Assembly (NCBI RefSeq): GCF_039839275.1
Contig: NZ_JBDOQP010000004.1
Coordinates: 458,242 to 522,241 of the forward strand
Direction of reading: 5' to 3'
Source: Aerobium sp039839275
GTDB taxonomy: Bacteria; Pseudomonadota; Alphaproteobacteria; Rhizobiales; Rhizobiaceae
Length of the DNA stretch: 64,000 bases
Of the stretch, positions 7,873 through 15,144 are shown piece by piece; position 1 is the first letter of the stretch; each line of letters begins with the position of its first letter. The notes under the pieces were generated by a model, which made no database searches, was not told the origin of the DNA, and saw only the letters and a program-made list of their open reading frames with translations. The position numbers were made by a program, and so were the translations under genes.

Positions 7873-9165
7873 TTACGTCCATTTCCGCTTCTCAAGGCTG
7901 CGCTTCAACGCATCGGACATCGCATCGACGGGTTCTTGATCGAGGACCGCGCTCGTGCGCACCTCGCCGCTTTTTGCCCGCAACAGGGCCATGATCATCG
8001 GCCATGTCGAGAACTTGCCGTCCCTTGCCCGATCCGTCAGGTTTCGCAGATAGCCACCGGCATTGTTGATCTGGTCACTGCGCTGATAGATGCCGGCCAG
8101 CGTTATCGCCGCCTGCCGCGCCCCGAGAATGTCGACAGCCTCTGCCCACGCGCTCGGACTGATGCCCAGCATCGGACGCACCTCCTCCGCCATGGCAACG
8201 AAATCGCGCCAGTGCCTCAACGCGCGCCCGCCGCCGAGCTCCGCGACTGCCGGGCACGCATCCAGAACGATCCCCAATGGCAACTCCCGATCTGGAAGGC
8301 GTTCTACGTTGCCGGCTTCCTCGGCATTGCTGCTCGCTTCTGTGTTGTTTCTTGAGCTGTGTTTAGATTCAGATTGGTAATCTGTTTTTGAATTCTGTTT
8401 GTGGGATGCAGAATGAGACTCATTGGCGCTCATATTTTCTGAATCTGCAAAGGATTCCAGTGCATCGCGGATGTCCGCCCAGAGATCCTGGAGTTCGCCA
8501 CACGTTGCCTCTATGAGCTCGATCGACATCGTCCGCGGCAACGGCGCGACGATCGATTGATAGTGCTGCAGGATGCGGCCCCAGGCGCCAGGGACCTTTT
8601 CCTCGATTGCGGTATCGATCATCTTCACGATGTCACGACGCAGAAGCGTCATCCGCTCTCGAGCAACGCGAAATGCCCTTTTGTCGGCCTGAACGGCCTC
8701 CGCCAGCGTGCGGATTTCATCGGCCCGCACGAGAAGTGGCGTGAGGTCGAAACCGAAAGCCTGCTCGACCTGTCCGCCACGTCCCTTCCGGGCGTAGCGC
8801 TTTCCGTTCGGACTGTCTCTGCGGATGATCAACCCGCTATCGACGAGGTTCGCCAGATGGCGACGAAGCGTCGCTGGCGAAATTCCGTTGGCGCGTGCAC
8901 TCAACTGCTCATTCGATGGCCAGACGATAAGTGGTCCGTCACCAGCCAGGGTGGTGTCGGGATGGAACGAAAGCAGCGCATTGAGGATCGCCAGCCCCCT
9001 GTCCGTAGCTCCAAGCGCCGCGCGGGCTTCTCGGATGCACTGGAACAGCTTCCATTTGTTTTCTACGGCATCCGGCGAGAGTGTTCGCGCCGTTGCCTGC
9101 GTTGAGATTTGGCCAAGCGACATCGCTCGCCGCCCGAAAGGCGTCGTTGCTATATGGGTTTGCAT
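7873..9165 (-). CDS. repC: RepC replication initiator
   Basis: A 430-residue RepC, the only protein strictly required to start replication of repABC replicons. It opens with the characteristic MQTHIATTPFGRR and carries a winged-helix DNA-binding region (ISPATLRRHLANLVDSGLI) near residues 95-120, followed by the RDSPNGKRYARKG segment. A polar, AT-rich-encoded stretch occupies residues ~240-275. An AGGGG site lies just upstream of the ATG. A counter-transcribed RNA is encoded opposite the 190-bp leader between repB and repC, which is the established control point for RepC level. vapBC follows directly. Confidence 0.93.
   Translation of the reverse strand: MQTHIATTPFGRRAMSLGQISTQATARTLSPDAVENKWKLFQCIREARAALGATDRGLAILNALLSFHPDTTLAGDGPLIVWPSNEQLSARANGISPATLRRHLANLVDSGLIIRRDSPNGKRYARKGRGGQVEQAFGFDLTPLLVRADEIRTLAEAVQADKRAFRVARERMTLLRRDIVKMIDTAIEEKVPGAWGRILQHYQSIVAPLPRTMSIELIEATCGELQDLWADIRDALESFADSENMSANESHSASHKQNSKTDYQSESKHSSRNNTEASSNAEEAGNVERLPDRELPLGIVLDACPAVAELGGGRALRHWRDFVAMAEEVRPMLGISPSAWAEAVDILGARQAAITLAGIYQRSDQINNAGGYLRNLTDRARDGKFSTWPMIMALLRAKSGEVRTSAVLDQEPVDAMSDALKRSLEKRKWT
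8345..8460. other. AT-rich tract inside repC, probable oriV
   Basis: This stretch is clearly poorer in G+C than the rest of repC and encodes a low-complexity Ser/Asn/Lys/Glu-rich linker. In studied repABC plasmids the replication origin lies in an AT-rich segment within repC, where RepC binds. The match is in composition and position; no iterons were recognised. Confidence 0.55.
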
Positions 9166-9232
9166 TTCCCCTACCTTTGATCGGGCAAAAGAAATCTGCT
9201 CGCCGAAAAGGCGCTTGAGTCCGATTAGACTC

Positions 9233-9261
9233 TTGACGGTGATTCCGGGAAATGCGATTCT
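9233..9261 (+). promoter_or_regulatory. Promoter of the repB-repC antisense RNA
   Basis: TTGACG (9233-9238) and GATTCT (9256-9261) are separated by 17 nt on the strand opposite to repABC. The -35 element is strong and the -10 element weak. A terminator hairpin follows about 20 nt after the expected start site, which supports the assignment. Confidence 0.55.
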
Positions 9262-9266
9262 CTTAG

Positions 9267-9319
9267 TTGCTACACATCGAGAAGGGCTTCCGGACCAGTT
9301 TCGGGGGCCTTTTTCTTTT
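9267..9319 (+). ncRNA. Counter-transcribed RNA (ctRNA/IncA) controlling repC
   Basis: The repB-repC gap of repABC operons encodes a small antisense RNA of about 50-60 nt that pairs with the repC leader and reduces RepC synthesis; it is also an incompatibility determinant. Here a plus-strand promoter (9233-9261) and a plus-strand hairpin with a T-rich tail (9283-9319) delimit an RNA of about 50 nt, all within the gap and antisense to the operon. The exact 5' end is inferred from promoter spacing. Confidence 0.65.
9283..9319 (+). terminator. Rho-independent terminator of the ctRNA
   Basis: An imperfect stem of about 11 bp (AGG-CTTCCGGA against TTTCGGGGG-CCT, one bulged G and several G-U pairs) with a short loop is followed by TTTTTCTTTT. 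It reads on the plus strand, antisense to repC. Confidence 0.65.
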
Positions 9320-9356
9320 GCTGTTTGGCATCAGCCGGCCGTCAGCCGGCATGCGT

Positions 9357-10352
9357 TCATTCTTCGCTGCTCCTCTCGCTTGCATAATCGGAATAGAGTT
9401 CCGGAAGCTTGCGCATGACGAAGTCGGCAAACGCGTCGTCTTGCGCCCGGTCGATCTGAATGCGGCAATGTCTTGTCGAGCGGGTCAGACGCGCGATCTC
9501 ACGCCCCTCGTCGCTGTGCGCGACATGCGCCGGCGTCTTCCTGGGAAGATCGCTTATCGGTTTGGCTGCACCAAGAATGGCACCAAAACGTTCATCTGAT
9601 ACCAGCGTGCTAAGGCGACCGGCATTGATCGCCTTCCGTGCTCGCTGCTGTGCGCCGTCATGCTGAAGCAGGTCTGCGAGAGCCTGCCAACGTCCACGCC
9701 CTATCCTGGGCGCACGACCAATTGCTGCAACGATATCGGCTGGAACCGCTCTTGCGACGGCGACCAGCTTCGACACCTCTGCGCGATCGACCGACAGGGC
9801 CGACTGGATTACCGTACGTTGAAATCCCTGATCCTCGAGCTTCATCGCGAAGACCGCGCGCTCTATGAAGCTCAAATCTTCGCGCGCGGAATTCTCGATG
9901 CCCTGCGCCAGAACGAGTTCTTGGTCGGAAAGCGGACGCACATAGGCATTGACCGGCAGTCCGAGCGCCGCGAGCGCGCGCAGGCGCCGATGCCCATACG
10001 CGCATTGGTAGCGGCCCGCCGCCTGCGGGTTCTCCCGGACGAGGATTGGTACTTCCTGGCCATGGCTGGACAGTGATTGCTTCAGCATTTCGAAAGACTG
10101 CGCGTCGTCTTCGTCGAAGCGGTCGGCAAAAGGGGAGGGGTCGATCAGGGCCGTATCGAGCCTGAGCGCGACAGACCCGCTGGCAAGCTGGTCGCGGAGC
10201 AACTGGTAATCGCGCTCAGCTTCGGAGAACGTTTCCTTGAGCGAACGCACGGCGCCCGACGTCACGCGCGGCAGCGCCTTGTTGTCAGCAGACAACGTCT
10301 CTTCAGGTCCGACCGAGAACATGGAGCGGATGGATTGCGTCCTCTTGCTCAT
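9357..10352 (-). CDS. repB: RepB partition protein of the complete repABC operon
   Basis: A 331-residue ParB-type protein starting with the classic MSKRTQSIRSMF. The ParB region has LDTALIDPSPFADRF and YGHRRLRALAALG, followed by ENSAREDLSFIERAVFA and a helix-turn-helix (residues ~165-195). The start at 10352 has a GGATGG site 5 nt upstream and matches the family better than Met 10361. RepB binds parS and partners RepA. One parS-like palindrome lies inside its 5' coding region and another in the 82-bp gap to repA, a good fit for cis-acting partition sites next to their binding protein. Confidence 0.92.
   Translation of the reverse strand: MSKRTQSIRSMFSVGPEETLSADNKALPRVTSGAVRSLKETFSEAERDYQLLRDQLASGSVALRLDTALIDPSPFADRFDEDDAQSFEMLKQSLSSHGQEVPILVRENPQAAGRYQCAYGHRRLRALAALGLPVNAYVRPLSDQELVLAQGIENSAREDLSFIERAVFAMKLEDQGFQRTVIQSALSVDRAEVSKLVAVARAVPADIVAAIGRAPRIGRGRWQALADLLQHDGAQQRARKAINAGRLSTLVSDERFGAILGAAKPISDLPRKTPAHVAHSDEGREIARLTRSTRHCRIQIDRAQDDAFADFVMRKLPELYSDYASERSSEE
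10281..10296. other. parS-like palindrome inside the repB 5' end
   Basis: GTTGTC-AGCA-GACAAC has perfect 6-bp arms and fits the repABC parS pattern GTTNNCNGCNNNNAAC. It lies in the coding sequence of repB about 55 bp from its start. Confidence 0.7.
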
Positions 10353-10390
10353 CGCATCCATCCGGGGAAGGGCAGGGGAGGCGAGGTGAT

Positions 10391-10406
10391 GTTGTCAGCG
10401 GACAAC
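10391..10406. other. parS-like palindrome between repA and repB
   Basis: GTTGTC-AGCG-GACAAC differs from the palindrome at 10281 by one central base and fits the same GTTNNCNGCNNNNAAC pattern. It lies in the repA-repB gap, a common site for parS in this plasmid family. Confidence 0.75.
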
Positions 10407-10434
10407 ATCCGGCAATTCGCGATCAGGCGCTGGT

Positions 10435-11643
10435 TCATGGCCGCCGCCCCCATACTGCGAAGATCAGGTCCATGATTTCGTCATTGACCGCGGATATCGA
10501 CTCCATCGCACGGTCGTAGACTGACCGGCCGACGGCGCCGCGGGAAAGCTCGTAGAGAGATTGCTTGGTCAGGCCGGCATTGGCGATCGCGGTTGACTTC
10601 CAGGCGGTGGCCGCAAGCACATCCTTGCCGAAGACGTCGCGCAGAAGCGCGACGATTTCCTGTTCCGGAACATCGCGCGGGTCATGACGTGTGATGAGAA
10701 ATCGCATGAAGTCATAGTCGAGCTGGCCACCCGCCTCCTCGATGACCGAGACGAGGTCCGACGCCATCAACAGAAACTGGCTCATAGACGCGACATCGAC
10801 CATCTGCGGATGAACCGTGACGACCATACCAGTGGCGGCGTTCAGCGCGCCCATCGTCAGGAAACCGAGTTGCGGAGGGCAGTCGATGATCACGACGTCG
10901 AAATCGTCCTCAACCTCGGCAATCGCGCGCGCCACCCGCCGGAAGAACAGCTCTTCCGGCTGGCCACGGTTCTGAAGCATGTGGCGCGGAGTTTGGTGCT
11001 CAAACTCCATGAGCTCGAGATTGCCCGGCACGATGCTGATGCCGGAGAAGTAGGTCGGCCGGACGACCTCGCGCATCGAAACGCGCCGCTCGTCATATCG
11101 GATGGCGCCGTACAGCGTTGCGTTTTCCGGAATATCGAACTCCGGCTGGTAGCCGAACATCGCGGAAAGGGATGCCTGCGGGTCAAGATCGATCGCAAGC
11201 ACCCGCAGCCCGCTCAGCGCCAGCCCCTCGGAAAGATAAACCGACGTGGTGGTCTTCGCCGAACCGCCCTTGAAGTTTGCGACCGTGACGATCTGCAGCT
11301 TGTCACCGGGCCTGCGTCGCGGCCAGAACTTGAGCGCTTCCTTGGGTCTCGCCGACGCCAGGTAGGCCCTCAGTTCGTTGATCTGTTCGAGCGTATAGGA
11401 GCGGCGGCCGGTCGGCCCAAGCGCCGGCGTAGGACCGAGGCCATCAAGCGACAATTGCCGCAGATAGCCATCAGAAACGCCAACGATCTGGGCGACTTCG
11501 CCTGAGGTGAACGAGCGTAGCGACTTCTCCGCCGTGGGTGGAAACACACGCTCGCCCACAGCCCGGAGACGTGCCGAAAGCGCTTCGGCGCGCTGCGTGA
11601 TCCGCGCGGCCGTCGTTTCGGGTATCTCCACAAAGGCGTTCAT
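10435..11643 (-). CDS. repA: RepA partition ATPase of the complete repABC operon
   Basis: A 402-residue ParA-type protein and the first gene of the operon. Residues ~40-100 hold the MerR-like DNA-binding region (FTSGEVAQIVGVSDGYLRQL). The Walker A motif is NFKGGSAKTTTS, with Ala in place of the Gly or Ser common there, then VLAIDLDPQASLS and VVIIDCPPQLGF. It segregates the replicon with RepB and parS and represses the operon from upstream operators; overlapping palindromes at 11663-11699 are candidates. Sequence divergence from the RepA at 2076-3293 suggests a separate incompatibility specificity. Confidence 0.92.
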   Translation of the reverse strand: MNAFVEIPETTAARITQRAEALSARLRAVGERVFPPTAEKSLRSFTSGEVAQIVGVSDGYLRQLSLDGLGPTPALGPTGRRSYTLEQINELRAYLASARPKEALKFWPRRRPGDKLQIVTVANFKGGSAKTTTSVYLSEGLALSGLRVLAIDLDPQASLSAMFGYQPEFDIPENATLYGAIRYDERRVSMREVVRPTYFSGISIVPGNLELMEFEHQTPRHMLQNRGQPEELFFRRVARAIAEVEDDFDVVIIDCPPQLGFLTMGALNAATGMVVTVHPQMVDVASMSQFLLMASDLVSVIEEAGGQLDYDFMRFLITRHDPRDVPEQEIVALLRDVFGKDVLAATAWKSTAIANAGLTKQSLYELSRGAVGRSVYDRAMESISAVNDEIMDLIFAVWGRRP

Positions 11644-11662
11644 TCAGTCGTCACTCGTTCAA

Positions 11663-11699
11663 GACGCTTTCAGAGCGTCAGACGCGCTCTATCCGTCTG
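11663..11699. promoter_or_regulatory. Overlapping palindromes in the repA leader, candidate RepA operator
   Basis: Three inverted repeats with 6-bp arms overlap here: GACGCT/AGCGTC (11663-11679), AGAGCG/CGCTCT (11672-11690) and CAGACG/CGTCTG (11679-11699). They lie 20-56 bp upstream of the repA start. RepA-type proteins repress their own promoter by binding such sites; the specific role here is inferred from position. Confidence 0.45.
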
Positions 11700-11798
11700 G
11701 AACGATAGTCACGATTCCCTGATTCCGGCAAGAGGATTAAGGTAAACAGAAACTTAACGCGAAGATGCTGGCCAGAGATGTTGGCCGCCGCGCGCGAA

Positions 11799-13040
11799 TC
11801 ACTTTGTCGGCAGCGAGACGATAAAGCATGCACCCCCGCCGGTTGCGGTCTCATAGCGTACGCCTCCACCATGGTGGATCGCGATCTGTCGCACCAGCGC
11901 AAGCCCCAATCCCCATCCGCCATGCCCCTCGCCATGGCCGGACGGTCGATAGAATGGCTCGAAGACACGCTCGCCTTCCGCAGCCGGGATGCCGGGACCT
12001 CGATCGCAGATCCGCAGCTCAACCATCTGCCCCACCTGCGTCACTGTCGCCGTTACCGGCATTGCGCCATGGCGAACAGCATTCTGTATGAGATTGCGCG
12101 CCAGACGCGAGAGCAGCCGCGCGTCGCCTTTGACCGTCACCGCGTCGCCAGAGACCGCAATGTCGTATTGCGTCGCTTCTTCTGCTGTCAGCGCCAGCAG
12201 ATCGACAGGATCGCTGTACTGCAGCTCTGTCACGTGTTCGAGACGGCTTGCCAGCAGGATCTCCTCGACCAGGTCGTCCAGTTCCGCCAGATTGCGCACG
12301 ATTTCGCGCCGGCGAGCGTCCGTCGCTTCTTGCTCATAGAGATCGATTGCCATGCGAAGGCGCGCCAGCGGCGAGCGCAGCTCATGGCTGGCGTTTGCCA
12401 GCAGCGCGCGATGCGCCGTCACCAGCGTTTGGATGCGCTCGGCGGCCAGGTTGAAGCTCTGTGCCACCGCTGCTACCTCGTCACTGCCTTCTACCGGAAC
12501 CCGCAAGGCAAGATCGCCATCGCCCCACGTGTCGACGCCGCGTCGCAATCGCTCTAGCCGCCTGGTAAGATGGCGTACGACCGGCCATGCTATCATCGCC
12601 GTCAAAGCGGCAATAAGTGCCAGCCAGAGGAAGGGGCCCGTGCGTGGGGGACCGAAGCCACGTCCCAATCGCGCTACGAGCACGCGGCCATCCTCGAGTT
12701 CCACGGTCATCAACCTCTGGCCGTCATGTTTGCGCGACGCTGAATCTGCAGGCGAAAGGAAGGGGAGCGGAGCCCCCACAGCCGTACGCAGTGTGCCACC
12801 AGCATCGAACAGCGAGATGTCCGCATCGAACGCGTTGCCCAGGCGCTCCAGGACGATGCGGGTTGCAGCAGGATCTGTGTCGGAGGGAAGCATATCCGCG
12901 AGAAACGCGTCGCGCCGCGCATGCCAGGAGCGATCTTCCTCGTCGTTGGACAGGTGCACGACGATCGCGCCGGCCAGGGCCACCGCGACAAGGCTGGCGA
13001 GAAGCGTCAGGTAGATTTTCAGAAAGAGATTTCTGCGCAT
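11799..13040 (-). CDS. Sensor histidine kinase, CpxA-like
   Basis: A 413-residue inner-membrane kinase with two membrane segments (residues ~8-30 and ~136-156) around a periplasmic loop of about 105 residues, then a HAMP region. The phosphoacceptor histidine is H219 in NASHELRSPL. The catalytic domain shows the N box (LARNLIQNAVRHG), the G1 box (DRGPGIP) and the G2 box (GWGLGLAL). It is the last gene of a three-gene operon after an OmpR-type regulator (6-bp gap) and a CpxP-like protein. That arrangement suggests envelope-stress or metal sensing. Confidence 0.92.
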   Translation of the reverse strand: MRRNLFLKIYLTLLASLVAVALAGAIVVHLSNDEEDRSWHARRDAFLADMLPSDTDPAATRIVLERLGNAFDADISLFDAGGTLRTAVGAPLPFLSPADSASRKHDGQRLMTVELEDGRVLVARLGRGFGPPRTGPFLWLALIAALTAMIAWPVVRHLTRRLERLRRGVDTWGDGDLALRVPVEGSDEVAAVAQSFNLAAERIQTLVTAHRALLANASHELRSPLARLRMAIDLYEQEATDARRREIVRNLAELDDLVEEILLASRLEHVTELQYSDPVDLLALTAEEATQYDIAVSGDAVTVKGDARLLSRLARNLIQNAVRHGAMPVTATVTQVGQMVELRICDRGPGIPAAEGERVFEPFYRPSGHGEGHGGWGLGLALVRQIAIHHGGGVRYETATGGGACFIVSLPTK

Positions 13041-13046
13041 TGCTGC

Positions 13047-13748
13047 CTACTGGCCGTCCTCGTCCTGTCGTCGCGCAAAAACGTATCCCGCCCCGCGCAC
13101 GGTGATGATGCGTCGCGGCTGTTTCGGGTCGTCTTCGATCGCCGCGCGGATACGAGAAACATGCACGTCGATCGACCTGTCGAATGCCTCGACGCCATGG
13201 CCCTTGATCTTGTCCATCAGTTGGTCGCGCGACAGAATGCGTCCTGCGTTCTGGGCCAAAGCTACCAGCATGTCGAACTGGTGGCCGGTCATCTGGCGAG
13301 CCTGTCCATCGACCCGCGCAGCCCTGGAATCAGGGTCGATCTCGAGCCGGCCGAAACGCATCACGCCATCGTCGTGTGCCGGAGCACTTCTTCGGCGAAG
13401 GATGGCCCGCAGGCGCGCCAGCAACTCGCGGGGATTGAACGGCTTGGGCAAGTAGTCGTCCGCGCCGATTTCCAGCCCGACGATGCGATCAGTATCCTCG
13501 CCCTTCGCCGTCAGCATAAGGACAGGTACGTCCGAAAATGCACGAATGCGCCTGCAGGTCTCGAAGCCGTCGAGATCCGGCAACATCACGTCGAGAATGA
13601 CGGCGTCGGGAGCGCTGCGCCTGATTTCGCCAAGGCCGGCCATCGCGGTTGCCGTGCTGCGCACCGAATAACCGTTGCCGATCAGGTATTCCGACAGCAT
13701 GGCGGAGAGCCGGGTATCGTCGTCGACGATCAGGATCTCCTCCGCCAT
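13047..13748 (-). CDS. OmpR-family response regulator, CpxR-like
   Basis: A 233-residue two-domain regulator. The receiver holds the acidic pair DD at residues 9-10, the phosphorylated Asp53 in VILDVMLPD and the lysine in LTAKGED. The C-terminal winged helix (residues ~130-225) ends with DVHVSRIRAAIEDDP and RGAGYVF. It is the expected partner of the adjacent kinase, and the upstream small periplasmic protein gene is a likely target. Confidence 0.93.
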   Translation of the reverse strand: MAEEILIVDDDTRLSAMLSEYLIGNGYSVRSTATAMAGLGEIRRSAPDAVILDVMLPDLDGFETCRRIRAFSDVPVLMLTAKGEDTDRIVGLEIGADDYLPKPFNPRELLARLRAILRRRSAPAHDDGVMRFGRLEIDPDSRAARVDGQARQMTGHQFDMLVALAQNAGRILSRDQLMDKIKGHGVEAFDRSIDVHVSRIRAAIEDDPKQPRRIITVRGAGYVFARRQDEDGQ

Positions 13749-13789
13749 GCCTGGAATGCTCCTTGCGAGAACTGCGTTACGCCGTCATA

Positions 13790-14320
13790 TCACCGGCCGC
13801 GCCATCCGCGCTCCTGAAAACGTTCGACGAGTGTCGCGCGCTGCTCAGGAGTGAGCACCTCTGCCACCTCCAGCACCGCAGCCGTCATCTTCTTCGACGC
13901 CTCGTCCATGGCCGCGATGCGCTCGGCGCGCAGCGTCTCGGCAGCCGCCCGGTCGATCGTCGGTGCAGCCAGGATTTCGATGACGCTTTCGCGGGCATCG
14001 CGGAAATCACGCATCATCGGACGCAACTCGGCGCGGGTGTCATCAATGATCGTCCAGATACGATCCTCCTGCTCGGCGGTGGCATCAATGGCTTCAAATG
14101 CACGATTCAAGCCGCGCCCGGCAAAGTGTCCACCATGTTCCATCCCCGCCCTCATCACATACCGTCCGACACCATCACCCGCGCCCATTGCACCGGCCGC
14201 GCCGATGCCGGCTACCGCAAGGACGACCACGCCGCCGGCGATCAGCCACTTCTTCCGACCATTACCGCTTGTTTCGACGATCTCCGGCGTGATGGCGTCT
14301 TCCTGCCTGTCCTGTTCCAT
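13790..14320 (-). CDS. Spy/CpxP-like periplasmic stress protein
   Basis: A 176-residue protein with one N-terminal membrane anchor or uncleaved signal (residues ~24-46) and a helical periplasmic region. It contains the LTxxQ-type motif LTPEQRATLVERF near the C terminus and a second similar segment (ATAEQEDRIW). CpxP/Spy proteins are small chaperones or modulators of Cpx-type kinases. Its place at the head of the operon for the regulator and kinase fits a feedback role. A metal-sensing (CnrR/ZraP-like) variant is also possible. Confidence 0.78.
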   Translation of the reverse strand: MEQDRQEDAITPEIVETSGNGRKKWLIAGGVVVLAVAGIGAAGAMGAGDGVGRYVMRAGMEHGGHFAGRGLNRAFEAIDATAEQEDRIWTIIDDTRAELRPMMRDFRDARESVIEILAAPTIDRAAAETLRAERIAAMDEASKKMTAAVLEVAEVLTPEQRATLVERFQERGWRGR

Positions 14321-14532
14321 GTGCTTGACTCCTCTGCGGATGCGGCCCGATTGCCGCGATGAGACAAGGCTAGCGGCGGTGTGTTTCCGCCATTCGCGTA
14401 CAATGTAAAGTTTTGTGAAGCAGTGCCGCTGCCTGAGCCGGATTGGTGCGGCTCCCAGCCGTTCTGCTGCGACCTGTTGTCCCCGCTCCCTGCACCTCCC
14501 TTTATCTCATTCACATCCAGTGATATCAGTAC

Positions 14533-14550
14533 TTTCAGGAATTACTGAAA
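14533..14550. promoter_or_regulatory. Near-perfect palindrome before the GbsR/MarR gene, candidate operator
   Basis: TTTCAG-GAATTA-CTGAAA is symmetric at 16 of 18 positions and ends 21 bp upstream of the ATG at 14572. MarR-type dimers bind such palindromes in their own promoters, so autoregulation of the regulator-cydDCABX operon is likely. The function is inferred from symmetry and position. Confidence 0.5.
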
Positions 14551-14571
14551 CTTCGGAACATACTGGCTGCC

Positions 14572-15144
14572 ATGAACCTTCCTCCCACGATACAGTCCTT
14601 CGTGCTTCACTTCGGCGAAATGGGCAGCCGTTGGGGCATCAACCGCACCGTAGGGCAGATCTACGCTCTGCTCTATGTCTCGTCGCAACCGCAATGCGCA
14701 GACCAGATCGTCGAAGCGCTGGGCATCTCGCGCTCCAACGTCTCGATGAGCCTGCGCGAACTTCAGGCATGGAATCTCGTCGTAATGAAGCACCTGCCGG
14801 ACGACCGGCGTGACTTCTTCACGACGCCAAGCGACGTGTGGGAAATCTTCCGCGCGCTGGCGGAGGAACGCAAGAAGCGGGAGGTCGACCCGACACTCAC
14901 CGTGCTGCGCGAACTCCTCATGGAGACACCGCGCAGCGACGAGGAGCGTTTTGCGCAGGCGCGCCTTGCCGAAATGCATGGTCTCATCGAACAGGTAACC
15001 ACCTGGTACGACGACGTGAAGCTGCTCGATGCAGAGAGGCTGGCAAGCCTCTTGTCGCTCGGCTCCAAGGTGACCAAACTGCTCGACGCCAAGGACAGGA
15101 TCGTCTCCATCGGACGCAGGCGCAAGGAATCGGGAAAGCCATGA
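14572..15144 (+). CDS. GbsR/MarR-family regulator heading the cyd operon
   Basis: A 190-residue winged-helix protein. The DNA-binding region spans residues ~20-85 (ADQIVEALGISRSNVSMSLREL for the recognition helix and HLPDDRRDFF for the wing). A helical dimerisation region follows. Its stop overlaps the cydD start in an ATGA, so it is translationally coupled to the cytochrome bd genes it probably controls. The signal it senses is unknown. Confidence 0.87.
   Translation: MNLPPTIQSFVLHFGEMGSRWGINRTVGQIYALLYVSSQPQCADQIVEALGISRSNVSMSLRELQAWNLVVMKHLPDDRRDFFTTPSDVWEIFRALAEERKKREVDPTLTVLRELLMETPRSDEERFAQARLAEMHGLIEQVTTWYDDVKLLDAERLASLLSLGSKVTKLLDAKDRIVSIGRRRKESGKP

Noticed and set aside
14838..15140. 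Upstream extension of the cydD frame
   Set aside because: It overlaps the regulator gene in another frame. The ATGA overlap at 15141 gives a natural start.
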